A stretch of DNA of 30,701 nucleotides from Candidatus Thioglobus plumae (lineage in GTDB: Bacteria; Pseudomonadota; Gammaproteobacteria; PS1; Pseudothioglobaceae): assembly GCA_910595815.1 (NCBI GenBank), contig CAJVCM010000065.1, positions 1-30,701 on the forward strand. The letters are read 5' to 3'. The position numbers were made by a program, and so were the translations under genes. Shown piece by piece: positions 8,644 through 16,293 of the stretch. The first letter of the stretch is position 1. Each line of letters begins with the position of its first letter. The notes beneath the pieces were generated by a model. It was not told where the DNA came from, did not search any database, and saw only the letters and a program-made list of their open reading frames with translations.

Positions 8644-9190
8644 CGCTTACAGCACGAATATAAGAATCAAAAGACTTGCCACTACCATAAGTGCCGCCAT
8701 AAAAAAATGGCACATCAACAGCGGTGTTAATATCATCCTCACGACTCGTTGAAGTCCAATATGGTTTTGAACGAGTATTTGGGAAATAATGCGTATTAAT
8801 TAACGGGTTATTGTTATTAAAAACAAGTAACGATCTTAGTTCATATGTATTTGGTAAACGCCAATTAGCTGTCTGACATAAACGACTTTCATTCAATGCT
8901 TTAATAAAACTTTGTGTATTGCACTCCTTTCCCAGATGGCAATTACGACTATATTCACCATTTCCCACACCAGAAATTCCATCAAACCAAGTATAGGTAT
9001 TTTGCCTATCTTGCAGGCCTTTTTCATTACGCTTCACTTCCCACATTAAATTGGTTTCATTGTCTAAAACGCAATCCCACTGCTTGGCACTGTCTACAAG
9101 TGAATCACCTGCGGTTGAGATTTTGATTAACTGCGCGCTAACCAAAGTACTAAAGCATAAACTAAATATAAATAAACTAAATTTTTTCAT
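8633..9190 (-). CDS. Secreted DUF1566 (Lcl C-terminal-like) protein
   Basis: A 185-residue protein with a Sec signal peptide (MKKFSLFIFSLCFSTLVSA, cleavage probably before QL). The mature part carries hallmarks of the DUF1566 family: NETNLMWEVK near 45, TYTWFDGI, NWRLPNTYELRSLL and KPYWTSTSRE. This fold occurs in bacterial surface and collagen-like proteins, but its function here is unknown. Cysteines in CVLD, RNCHLGKEC and RLCQ may form disulfides in the periplasm. The gene overlaps thiO by 14 nt upstream and recJ by 11 nt downstream, an odd place for an envelope protein. Identity as DUF1566 is fairly sure; its role is not. Confidence 0.8.
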   Translation of the reverse strand: MKKFSLFIFSLCFSTLVSAQLIKISTAGDSLVDSAKQWDCVLDNETNLMWEVKRNEKGLQDRQNTYTWFDGISGVGNGEYSRNCHLGKECNTQSFIKALNESRLCQTANWRLPNTYELRSLLVFNNNNPLINTHYFPNTRSKPYWTSTSREDDINTAVDVPFFYGGTYGSGKSFDSYIRAVSDVK

Positions 9191-10166
9191 TGACTAATTG
9201 TGTAATTTTATCAGCGCTGGCTGGCGCCATATTAAGCCCATTACGAAAGTGCCCCGTATTAATAAACAAATTATCGTACTTCTCACTTTTTCCCAATATA
9301 ACTTTTCCAGATCGACTTGCCGGCCTAAAACCAGACCAATGATGTTCAATTTCAGCACTAGATAGCACTGGAAATAGTTCAGACGCAAACTCATATAAAG
9401 ACAATTTAGTTGTCTCATCTAATGAACGATCAAAACCAACATTTTCCATGGTTGATCCAACCAGTATTCTACCATCAGCCCTAGGGATAATATAACGACC
9501 CTGATCAAGGACAATATGCTCAACATCGCCAATTTGTGCTTTCAACAGAATCATCTGTCCCTTGATTGGAAACACGTCATCCTTAATATCTAATAATTTC
9601 CCACTCCAAGCGCCTGCGCAAGCCACAATATTATCGGCAAAAAAATCTCCTTTTGTGGTGTTTACACCCAGCACTTTGTTGTTGTTTATTATGAGCTTAT
9701 CGGCTGGCGTATTTTCAACAATCGTCACACCTTTGTTAATGATATCGACTTTCAATGCTTGTAAAAGTTTCGGATTTCTAACGCTTGCTACATGGGTAAA
9801 TAAAGCACCATTCACGTGATCTTCATAACTAACTTGATAGCGTTTCATCCACGATTGCGCCTCTACTGTTTCAAACTCATCCATCATCAATAAGCCAGAT
9901 TTTTGATACTGAGGGTCGATACCACTAGAATGATACAAATCATCACACAGCCCTTCATAAACAGCCTGAGATTCAAAACTCAAGTCATTAGTCAAGTCAT
10001 CATAATGCCATGGATACAATGGGCTGATAATACCGCCGCCTGCCCATGAAGACTCTTTTCCACATTCTCGTTGATCAATAAGTGTGACTTTGGCACCTGA
10101 GATTGCCAACATACGCGCACTCATCAAGCCAATCACACCACCGCCAATAACCAAACAATCACTCAT
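9177..10166 (-). CDS. thiO: FAD-dependent D-amino-acid oxidase family enzyme, probably glycine oxidase ThiO
   Basis: A DAO-family flavoenzyme of 329 residues. The dinucleotide-binding motif GGGVIGL is at 8-14, an acidic ribose-binding residue follows in LIDQRE, and SSWAGGGIISPLYPW matches the FAD/substrate region typical of ThiO. The C-terminal part has GSTMENVGFD, HHWSGFRPASRSGKVILG and NTGHFRNGLNMAPASADKI. ThiO oxidises glycine to iminoglycine (dehydroglycine) for the thiamine thiazole. No other thiamine genes are adjacent, so another amine oxidase role is possible. It overlaps lspA by 8 nt and the DUF1566 gene by 14 nt. Confidence 0.75.
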   Translation of the reverse strand: MSDCLVIGGGVIGLMSARMLAISGAKVTLIDQRECGKESSWAGGGIISPLYPWHYDDLTNDLSFESQAVYEGLCDDLYHSSGIDPQYQKSGLLMMDEFETVEAQSWMKRYQVSYEDHVNGALFTHVASVRNPKLLQALKVDIINKGVTIVENTPADKLIINNNKVLGVNTTKGDFFADNIVACAGAWSGKLLDIKDDVFPIKGQMILLKAQIGDVEHIVLDQGRYIIPRADGRILVGSTMENVGFDRSLDETTKLSLYEFASELFPVLSSAEIEHHWSGFRPASRSGKVILGKSEKYDNLFINTGHFRNGLNMAPASADKITQLVNEKI

Positions 10167-10632
10167 GCTTTTTAATATCAGAAAAAATTAATAATATCAC
10201 GCCTAAGCTAATCAGAACGTCTGCTACATTGAACACTGGCCAATAAAAATCTTGATAATGCAGATCAATAAAATCAATCACGAAGCCAAGCAGAAAGCGG
10301 TCAATTAAATTACCTATAGCGCCAGCCAACAATATAGACAAGGCGAATAATTTCAATAATCGACCTGCATCTGTACGTCGCATCCAAATAATAATTGCAA
10401 TACTAGCAACTAGCGAAAAGCCTGATAGAAAATAGCGCTGCCAACCAGATTGATCTGCCAAGAAACTAAAGGCAGCACCATAATTATGCACATGCGACAA
10501 CGAAAGAAAATCATTAATAACAATTGAATCATGTGGTTTGATATAACCATAAATCAACAATTTAGTTATTTGATCAAGGGCTATCAACAATAAAGTAAAT
10601 AGGAGGTAATAGTTGATTCTAATTATTTTCAT
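10159..10632 (-). CDS. lspA: Lipoprotein signal peptidase (signal peptidase II)
   Basis: An inner-membrane aspartyl protease that removes signal peptides from lipidated prolipoproteins. The 157 residues contain four hydrophobic helices. Conserved motifs are NYGAAFSFLAD (50-60), GNLIDRFLLGFVIDFID (107-123) and FNVADVLIS (134-142). The catalytic aspartates are most likely D120 and D138. The start overlaps the stop of the upstream lipoprotein gene (ATGA), so the enzyme and a likely substrate are translationally linked. The frequent neighbour ileS is absent from this locus. Confidence 0.97.
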   Translation of the reverse strand: MKIIRINYYLLFTLLLIALDQITKLLIYGYIKPHDSIVINDFLSLSHVHNYGAAFSFLADQSGWQRYFLSGFSLVASIAIIIWMRRTDAGRLLKLFALSILLAGAIGNLIDRFLLGFVIDFIDLHYQDFYWPVFNVADVLISLGVILLIFSDIKKHE

Positions 10633-12701
10633 GAGCGCCTAAAACGATAAACAATAGCAATAAATATCAAGCCTAAAACAATCATTGGCCACCAGACTAC
10701 TTGATTGTTCTTTTGACGAAAATCATCTCTTAACCGAGGGTTGACACGTAAATATTTGAGTGTATTTCTTGCCATCGCATGGGGTTTTGAATTAGTTAAC
10801 CATTGATGATAAAGGCCGTATGATTTAGGAATAAACCCCCAAACCCACGGTGCATCTTCACGCAATATGGCTACCATTTTATCAATGACTACTTGTCGTT
10901 CAGCAGAATTTGGCATATTTTTCATTTTTTCAAAAAACTTATCATATTCAGCATTTTGATAATTAGCGCCATTCTCTCCGCCAGTTTCAACTTTGGAATT
11001 TTTACCATACAATAAAAATAAGAAATTTTCTGGATCGGGATAATCCGCATTCCAGCCCAATTCAAACAATTGAGTTTGGCCTTTGCTCATTTTATCTTGT
11101 AGTCGATTATAACTACTCGATCTAATTACCAACTGAACATCAATCTTCTTAAATTGTTTTCTAATCCAATCCAATCTTGGCTGATCTTCTGCACCGCTGG
11201 CAGTTGTATCAAAATACAGCACCAAAGGCTGACCGGTAACTGGATCAATACCCTTGGCATAACCAGCTTGTGCCATTAAGTCTTTCGCTTTAGAAATATC
11301 CTTACGCTTATCTAAAGAATCATAAACGAATGGGTTGTAATCCTCAGCTGCGCCAAAAATACCCGCAGGAATCGGCCCATGTGCCGCACTGCCTCGTCCA
11401 TTTCTAAAAATAGAAATATATTCTTCTTCATTAATGGCAATTGAAATGGCTTGTCTTAATTTTTGAGCAGATGATGTATAACCGCCAACTGTTGTGTCTA
11501 GCATGTTAAATGCAGTGTAATAAACACTGGTACTGTTACTGGCGAGCAAGCGAATATTTTTATCACTCATTCTTGGCGCTAAAACAGTTTGACCTTTGGA
11601 CTTAACTTCAATGGCTTGATCAAAATTATCACTAGAGATGCCCGACTGATCATAGTAGCCTTGTAAAAATTTATTCCAATAAGGTGCAGTTTCTTTTTCT
11701 AATAAAAAATGCACCTTGTTTAAAAATGGCAATTTCTTATCTCTATCAACCAGTAAGTGATTTTCCTTGTCGCTAACTTCGCCTACACTTGGATAATATT
11801 CATCATGGAAATTAAGGTTTCTTTGAAGAATCATTTCTTTATTCGGATTATTCACGCTTAACTGAAAAGGCCCTGTACCAACTGGGTACCAATCCAATAC
11901 AATGTTTTTATCAATCAGTCCTTGCTGTGCATAAAATGCATCTGCTTCTGGTGGCACAGCGGTAAAAAATGGCATAGCTAACCAATATAAAAATTGTTCT
12001 TGAATGCCATTCACTTTTATAGAATAGCGATATTTATCTAATACCTTAACACCTGATATTTGATGCTGGGTCAAGTCTAATGAACCCTTTACATTCTTAA
12101 GCTCAACATTCAAATCATCAAGACCAACAATCATCTCACTCATTAAGCTTAATATCGGTGAGTGTAATTTTGGATTGGCCAAACGCTTGATTTGATGCAC
12201 AAAATCACTAGCAACCAATTCTCTTGTCGCAGTTTTGGAAAAATCACTTAAATGGCTAATATCACTAAGCATATCATCATTTAATGTAAGATTATCTTTA
12301 ACAAAAGCAGGATGGTTTTGATACATTATCCCTGGTTTAATTTGCAAAATATAACGTGAAAAAGCCGCAGACTGTCGATCAATAGCCAAGATCTCATCAC
12401 CTGCATTATTGTAATAATGCACTTTTGGCATATGTGCCAACACACCAGGTATTAATGTATAAGGTCTTTTCAAGTAATGATATTGCAGGGGTGTCTCATA
12501 CACAGACTGAATAAAAGTCCACTCATTTGAAGAATACGAACGCGCTGGATCTAAATGTTTTGGACGTGCAGAAAAAGAGCTATAAAGCGTATTGTCTAGT
12601 CTTTGTGTATCGAGATACGGATTGTTCCAAGGCTCAGTACAGGCGCCTAATAGAGGTAAAACAACCCATATCAAAAGCTTTATATGTTTATAATTCAACA
12701 T
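10629..12701 (-). CDS. Family 5 (peptide-type) substrate-binding lipoprotein with C-terminal membrane anchor
   Basis: A 690-residue member of the SBP_bac_5 family, which feeds peptides, nickel or other solutes to ABC importers. A lipoprotein signal ends in LLGAC (Cys21). Family-like segments include RPKHLDPARSYSSNEW, YTAFNMLD, LRQAISIAINEEEYI, LYFDTTASGAEDQPRLDWI and WNADYPDPENFLFLLYG. It is longer than most such proteins and ends with a hydrophobic helix (about 667-685) followed by RFRRS, predicting a second anchor in the inner membrane. No permease or ATPase gene is nearby, so substrate and partners are unknown. It is divergent from fabI and overlaps lspA by 4 nt. Confidence 0.85.
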   Translation of the reverse strand: MLNYKHIKLLIWVVLPLLGACTEPWNNPYLDTQRLDNTLYSSFSARPKHLDPARSYSSNEWTFIQSVYETPLQYHYLKRPYTLIPGVLAHMPKVHYYNNAGDEILAIDRQSAAFSRYILQIKPGIMYQNHPAFVKDNLTLNDDMLSDISHLSDFSKTATRELVASDFVHQIKRLANPKLHSPILSLMSEMIVGLDDLNVELKNVKGSLDLTQHQISGVKVLDKYRYSIKVNGIQEQFLYWLAMPFFTAVPPEADAFYAQQGLIDKNIVLDWYPVGTGPFQLSVNNPNKEMILQRNLNFHDEYYPSVGEVSDKENHLLVDRDKKLPFLNKVHFLLEKETAPYWNKFLQGYYDQSGISSDNFDQAIEVKSKGQTVLAPRMSDKNIRLLASNSTSVYYTAFNMLDTTVGGYTSSAQKLRQAISIAINEEEYISIFRNGRGSAAHGPIPAGIFGAAEDYNPFVYDSLDKRKDISKAKDLMAQAGYAKGIDPVTGQPLVLYFDTTASGAEDQPRLDWIRKQFKKIDVQLVIRSSSYNRLQDKMSKGQTQLFELGWNADYPDPENFLFLLYGKNSKVETGGENGANYQNAEYDKFFEKMKNMPNSAERQVVIDKMVAILREDAPWVWGFIPKSYGLYHQWLTNSKPHAMARNTLKYLRVNPRLRDDFRQKNNQVVWWPMIVLGLIFIAIVYRFRRS

Positions 12702-12716
12702 CGTATCAATTATAAA
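12687..12716. promoter_or_regulatory. Symmetric divergent -10 elements between the lipoprotein gene and fabI
   Basis: A perfect 9-bp inverted repeat, TTTATAATT (12687-12695) and AATTATAAA (12708-12716), is separated by 12 bp. Each arm holds a consensus TATAAT: 12689-12694 on the plus strand (toward fabI) and 12714-12709 on the minus strand (toward the lipoprotein gene). Predicted starts fall at about 12701 and 12702, back to back. Neither has a convincing -35 box. The minus transcript would begin at or next to the ATG at 12701, so it may be leaderless, in line with the missing Shine-Dalgarno sequence there. Confidence 0.5.
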
Positions 12717-12731
12717 TACTTAAGGAGTCTT

Positions 12732-13514
12732 ATGGGTTTTTTAACAGGGAAAAAAGCACTAATTGTTGGTGTTGCATCTAATCGTTCTATTGCATGGGGT
12801 ATTGCTGAATCTATGGCCAAACAAGGCTGTGAAATTGCACTGACCTACCAAAACGAAAAATTAAAAAAACGGGTTGACAAATGCGCCGTAGTTTGTAATT
12901 CTGATATTGTTATTCCTTGTGATGTTGGCACCGATGAGAGTATCGATGCCGCCTTCGCAGAGCTTAAAAATCATTGGGATAACTTTGATATTATAGTGCA
13001 CTCAGTTGCCTTTGCTCCGCGTGAAGCACTAGATGGTAATTATATTGAAGCCACTACACGTGAAAATTTTGCCACAGCACATGATATTAGCTCTTACAGT
13101 TTTACTGCTTTAGCTAAAAGTGCAAGTTCAATGCTTAATGATAATGGCGCTTTATTAACGGTAAGCTACTTAGGCGCTATTCGCGCTATCCCTAATTACA
13201 ATGTCATGGGTGTTGCCAAAGCTTCACTAGAGGCTAATGTACGCTATATGGCAGCTGCAATGGGCCCTGAAAAAGGTATTCGTGTTAATGCTGTATCAGC
13301 TGGTCCAATTAAAACCTTAGCAGCCAGTGGTATTAAAGACTTTGGTAAATTATTAGATTATGCCGCTGACAGTTCTGCTCTTAAGCGCAATGTCACCACA
13401 GAAGAGGTGGGTAATGCTGCTGCCTTCCTATGTTCAGACTTGGCATCGGGCATTACCGGCGAGGTCACCTACATTGATTCAGGTTATAACTTTTACGACA
13501 AGGGTCCTGATTGA
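12732..13514 (+). CDS. fabI: Enoyl-[acyl-carrier-protein] reductase (NADH)
   Basis: Reduces trans-2-enoyl-ACP in the last step of each fatty-acid elongation cycle. The protein has 260 residues (E. coli 262). The start at 12732 is chosen because AAGGAG (12722-12727) precedes it and MGFLTGKKALIVGVASNRSIAWGIA is the canonical FabI N-terminus; an in-frame ATG at 12684 would add an unrelated extension. It is an SDR-family enzyme with the FabI-type Tyr-Tyr-Lys arrangement at Y146, Y156 and K163 (TVSYLGA...NYNVMGVAK). A bidirectional terminator follows. Confidence 0.98.
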   Translation: MGFLTGKKALIVGVASNRSIAWGIAESMAKQGCEIALTYQNEKLKKRVDKCAVVCNSDIVIPCDVGTDESIDAAFAELKNHWDNFDIIVHSVAFAPREALDGNYIEATTRENFATAHDISSYSFTALAKSASSMLNDNGALLTVSYLGAIRAIPNYNVMGVAKASLEANVRYMAAAMGPEKGIRVNAVSAGPIKTLAASGIKDFGKLLDYAADSSALKRNVTTEEVGNAAAFLCSDLASGITGEVTYIDSGYNFYDKGPD

Positions 13515-13533
13515 TAACCAATAAAGCTTATCC

Positions 13534-13568
13534 AAAAAAAGACCTGCTAAATTTGCAGGTCTTTTTTT
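13534..13568. terminator. Bidirectional terminator between fabI and ppiD
   Basis: GACCTGC (13541-13547) and GCAGGTC (13555-13561) form a 7-bp GC-rich stem with a 7-nt loop. It is flanked by seven A (13534-13540) and seven T (13562-13568), which extend the stem and give a U-run on both strands. It can end both fabI and the convergent ppiD transcript. Confidence 0.93.
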
Positions 13569-13587
13569 ATTCTAAGCTTGACTAAAT

Positions 13588-15432
13588 TTATAAACGCTCA
13601 GTAAAAATTTCTAGATCTGCATTTTTCCTTAAAGTTGTCAAAATACTATTAAACATTGCATCAGATTCAAAGTTTAATAAAGAACGCTCTAAAGCCTTAG
13701 CTGATGTGTCATCAGTAGTTTTAACTTTTGATAATGCAATCACAATAGATTGACCCTTGCTTAGACTCTGTGCGCTATAAGTTGTGGCATTGGCTGGCTT
13801 AGGTAAAGCAAATACTTGGTTAACAATCACAACGTCTGCCTTATCAGAATCGCGCCCAATCCAACCCACCTCTTTCCATTTAAGTTGGTTATTATCCATC
13901 AATACCTGGGCTGCTTTATTGTCGCCCTTTGTAAATGCGTCTGTAATTTGCTTGGCAATATTATCGATAAAAGTTTTTGATAATAATGTGGTCAGGTGTG
14001 TATTGATTTCACCTTTCACTTCATCAAATAATTTCTGTCTCTCGGATAATTTGTCCTTAACTCTCAGCACTACAAACCTATCTTTAGATAACTCAATTAG
14101 CTCAGAATTTTCACCTTTATTTAGTACTAAATCACTGTAAGCTGCAGACACAAACTTTGGTCCAAATTCAGTTGACTTTTGAGCAAAAAATTCAGAAGTG
14201 TTAAGCTTTAAATTCATTTGATCAGATGCCTCTTCTAAACTGGCTTCATAAGCGAGGTTAGTTAGCTGTTCAGTTAAATCGTAAAGTGATTTCTGCGCGG
14301 CACGCTGTGTATAAAGTTCGATCAATTCAACACGAATTTCATCAAAAGGCTTAACGGCACCTGTTTGAATATTGTTTAACTTAATCACATGATAACCAAA
14401 CTCAGTTTTCACCGGTGAACTCACTTCGCCCACCTTCATACTAAACACTTTATCTTCAAATTCAGACATCATTACGCCCAAAGTAAAGAAGCCTAAGTCA
14501 CCACCAACATCTTTTGAACCTGTATCTAAGGAATGTGTTTCGGCTAATTTAGCAAAATCAGCACCTGAATTCAATTGAGTGGCAATCTGCTCAGCTTGTT
14601 GTTCAGACTCAACCAATATGTGTTGAGCTTGACGCTCTTCCTCGGTAGTAAAGCGCTCTTTTTCATCCTCGTAAAAATTAAACAATTCATCATCATTAAC
14701 TTTTATGTCTTTGGCAATCTCACCCAATGATAATTCAATAAAATCAACTTTAATTTTTTGCGGCTCGAAAAATGATTCTGCTTGTTTGTCGTAATACTCT
14801 TTAACACTTTTTATATCGACCTTGACCTTGCCTTTATACTGATCAGCACTTAGTTTAATATAGCTAAATTTACGCTGCTGATTGTTTAGCTTGCTTAAGT
14901 TTTGCAAAGCATAAGGCGTTACAAAAGCAGAGTTCAATAAATTATATTTAACTTGGCTTTGGGTTAACTCTGTTGATTTCACTGCCTCATATTGGGTGTC
15001 GCTATAACCATTCAACCTCAACATTTGTTTATATTTTTCTAAGGAAAACTTACCATCGATTTTAAAAACATTGTTAGAGTGAATTAATGCCTGCAACTCC
15101 CTACCTGTCGTTGCATGACCCAACTCACTAGCAAGCTGATTTAATAAACGTCGATTAATCATTGACTCAAGTGTTGACTGTTTGAGCACATTATCAAATT
15201 CAGCTGTATATTTTTCATCTAATTCTTGCTGTAAACGTCGTTTTTTAGCATTAAATTCTGATCGAAAATCATCCTGAGAAATCTCATCGTCATTCACAAT
15301 GGCAACAACATCAGACGAACCACTAAAGTCAACACCATAGAGTGCTGTTATAACAAAAGTAAGTGAAATTAAGCCGACAATCACATAAGTAACTACGCCT
15401 TTAGAATTTTCCTTGATTGATTTCAATAACAT
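13588..15432 (-). CDS. ppiD: Periplasmic folding chaperone PpiD (SurA/parvulin family)
   Basis: An inner-membrane-anchored chaperone facing the periplasm, working near the SecYEG exit; 614 residues (E. coli 623). The N-terminus has one transmembrane helix (about 13-33, VVTYVIVGLISLTFVITALYG), then a SurA-N-like helical chaperone region with NDDEISQDDFRSEF. A parvulin-type domain follows at about 260-365 (QAQHILVES...AETHSLDTGSKDVGGDLGFF...FGYHVIKL). The C-terminal part is less conserved. It lies downstream of hupB as in E. coli, here separated by two tRNA genes and a terminator. YfgM, a partner of PpiD at SecYEG, is also encoded in this window. Confidence 0.95.
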   Translation of the reverse strand: MLLKSIKENSKGVVTYVIVGLISLTFVITALYGVDFSGSSDVVAIVNDDEISQDDFRSEFNAKKRRLQQELDEKYTAEFDNVLKQSTLESMINRRLLNQLASELGHATTGRELQALIHSNNVFKIDGKFSLEKYKQMLRLNGYSDTQYEAVKSTELTQSQVKYNLLNSAFVTPYALQNLSKLNNQQRKFSYIKLSADQYKGKVKVDIKSVKEYYDKQAESFFEPQKIKVDFIELSLGEIAKDIKVNDDELFNFYEDEKERFTTEEERQAQHILVESEQQAEQIATQLNSGADFAKLAETHSLDTGSKDVGGDLGFFTLGVMMSEFEDKVFSMKVGEVSSPVKTEFGYHVIKLNNIQTGAVKPFDEIRVELIELYTQRAAQKSLYDLTEQLTNLAYEASLEEASDQMNLKLNTSEFFAQKSTEFGPKFVSAAYSDLVLNKGENSELIELSKDRFVVLRVKDKLSERQKLFDEVKGEINTHLTTLLSKTFIDNIAKQITDAFTKGDNKAAQVLMDNNQLKWKEVGWIGRDSDKADVVIVNQVFALPKPANATTYSAQSLSKGQSIVIALSKVKTTDDTSAKALERSLLNFESDAMFNSILTTLRKNADLEIFTERL

Positions 15433-15493
15433 AATATATATTTAGATGGCGTCTTGCTTGCGCACTAAAACCATTGATTAATAAAAAATAAGA

Positions 15494-15499
15494 ATTATA
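15494..15499 (-). promoter_or_regulatory. Candidate -10 element of ppiD
   Basis: A perfect TATAAT on the minus strand lies 62 bases upstream of the ppiD ATG, in the gap after the tRNA terminator, where a new promoter is needed. No good -35 box is seen at standard spacing. The rest of the 15433-15588 gap shows nothing further. Confidence 0.4.
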
Positions 15500-15588
15500 A
15501 ACGATAAACCTTGTTGGCTCGAATGGCTTTATGAGATGAACTCAACTAAATAATAGTAAAGACTGTTTTAGAGAAGGGATTTTAGAAT

Positions 15589-15620
15589 AAAAAAAAAGGT
15601 AGCCAATGGCTACCTTTTTT
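15589..15620 (-). terminator. Terminator after the tRNA-Val/tRNA-Asp pair
   Basis: GGTAGCC (15598-15604) and GGCTACC (15608-15614) form a perfect 7-bp stem with a 3-nt loop. On the minus strand a run of nine U follows (15597-15589), and on the other side six T flank it, so it may work in both directions. It closes the tRNA transcription unit and isolates ppiD. Confidence 0.92.
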
Positions 15621-15647
15621 AGTTTTTTGCTATACTCGCAAAGAATA

Positions 15648-15724
<77 letters not shown>

Positions 15725-15736
15725 GAAAAGTTTTTT

Positions 15737-15812
15737 TGGTGGGCGATACTGGGCTTGAACCAGTGACCCTCGCCTTGTAAGGGCGATGCTCTCCCAACTG
15801 AGCTAATCGCCC
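15737..15812 (-). tRNA. tRNA-Val (TAC)
   Basis: A 76-nt cloverleaf on the minus strand with acceptor GGGCGAT/ATCGCCC, D-loop AGCTCAGTTGGGAGA, anticodon stem TCGCC/GGCGA with loop CTTACAA (anticodon TAC), and T-loop GGTTCAAGCCC. The discriminator is A73 and CCA is encoded. Its 5' end directly abuts the U-run of the hupB terminator, leaving no room for a promoter in between. Confidence 0.97.
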
Positions 15813-15853
15813 AAAAAAACTATGCCCGATACTTGATCTAAGCACCGGGCATA
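15813..15853 (-). terminator. hupB terminator abutting tRNA-Val
   Basis: On the minus strand the arms 15853-15840 and 15834-15821 pair over 14 bp (TATGCCCG core, then pairs including two G-U wobbles) around the loop AGATC. Two bases later come seven U (15819-15813), ending exactly at the tRNA-Val 5' end. It is placed to stop hupB transcripts. Confidence 0.8.
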
Positions 15854-15880
15854 TTATACTTAAATAAATCTATTTGTTAA
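15853..15880 (-). promoter_or_regulatory. Promoter of the tRNA-Val/tRNA-Asp unit
   Basis: TTAACA (15880-15875) and a perfect TATAAT (15858-15853) are separated by 16 nt on the minus strand. The -35 box lies across the end of hupB, just before its TAG. Transcription would start near 15846, inside the 5' arm of the terminator hairpin. The discriminator ATGCCCGG is GC-rich, as in stringently controlled tRNA promoters. Confidence 0.7.
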
Positions 15881-16145
15881 CTGATTCTTTAAGTAATTTA
15901 CCTGCTTTAAACGCTGGTACTTTAGATGCTTTAATTTGAATCGCTGCACCTGTTTGTGGGTTGCGGCCAGTGCGTGCTGCACGGTCTCTTACTAAAAAGC
16001 TACCAAAACCTGTAATTGCAACATTATCACCGCCTGCTAATGCACCAGTGATTGCGCCTGTTGTTGCATCTAATGCACGAGCTGCGTCTGCCTTAGTTAA
16101 ACCTGAAGCCTCTGCAATTGCTGATACTAAATCTGATTTGTTCAT
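15870..16145 (-). CDS. hupB: Histone-like DNA-binding protein HU
   Basis: A 91-residue HU-family nucleoid protein, MNKSDLVSAIAEASGLTKADAARALDATTGAITGAL..., with the conserved beta-arm segment GFGSFLVRDRAARTGRNPQTGAAIQIKASKVPAFKAGK. Basic and dimeric, it bends DNA without strong sequence preference. The start is supported by AGGAG at good spacing. The position before ppiD matches hupB. It has its own strong promoter and terminator, so it appears to be a single-gene unit. HU rather than IHF is favoured by the sequence and context. Confidence 0.95.
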   Translation of the reverse strand: MNKSDLVSAIAEASGLTKADAARALDATTGAITGALAGGDNVAITGFGSFLVRDRAARTGRNPQTGAAIQIKASKVPAFKAGKLLKESVNK

Positions 16146-16219
16146 CTTTTATTCTCCTATGTAGTAAATTTCATTCTCTCAATGAAAATTGGTAAACTTT
16201 ATAATAAAGCTTTCGATGA

Positions 16220-16247
16220 ATTATCCATCAAAAACCCTTACTGTCAA
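16220..16247 (-). promoter_or_regulatory. hupB promoter
   Basis: A consensus TTGACA (16247-16242) and GATAAT (16225-16220) are separated by 16 nt on the minus strand, predicting a start near 16213 and a leader of about 68 nt. The -10 box sits inside a small inverted repeat, GATG-N7-CATC (16216-16230), which could be an operator, although nothing else supports that. Confidence 0.8.
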
Positions 16248-16293
16248 TAGCTTTTAGTAAAAAATATTGAAAATTCTATTTATTAGTATTTGC

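Noticed and set aside
9194..9418. Second minus-strand frame inside thiO
   Set aside because: It is a different frame of the intact thiO gene; there is no sign of a frameshift because thiO reads through normally.
12684..12731. Upstream ATG for fabI giving a 276-residue product
   Set aside because: The extension matches no FabI N-terminus, overlaps the divergent gene's start and the promoter core, and AAGGAG supports 12732.
13784..14140. Open frame of 118 codons on the plus strand opposite ppiD
   Set aside because: Serine/leucine-rich shadow of a conserved coding sequence with no upstream signals.
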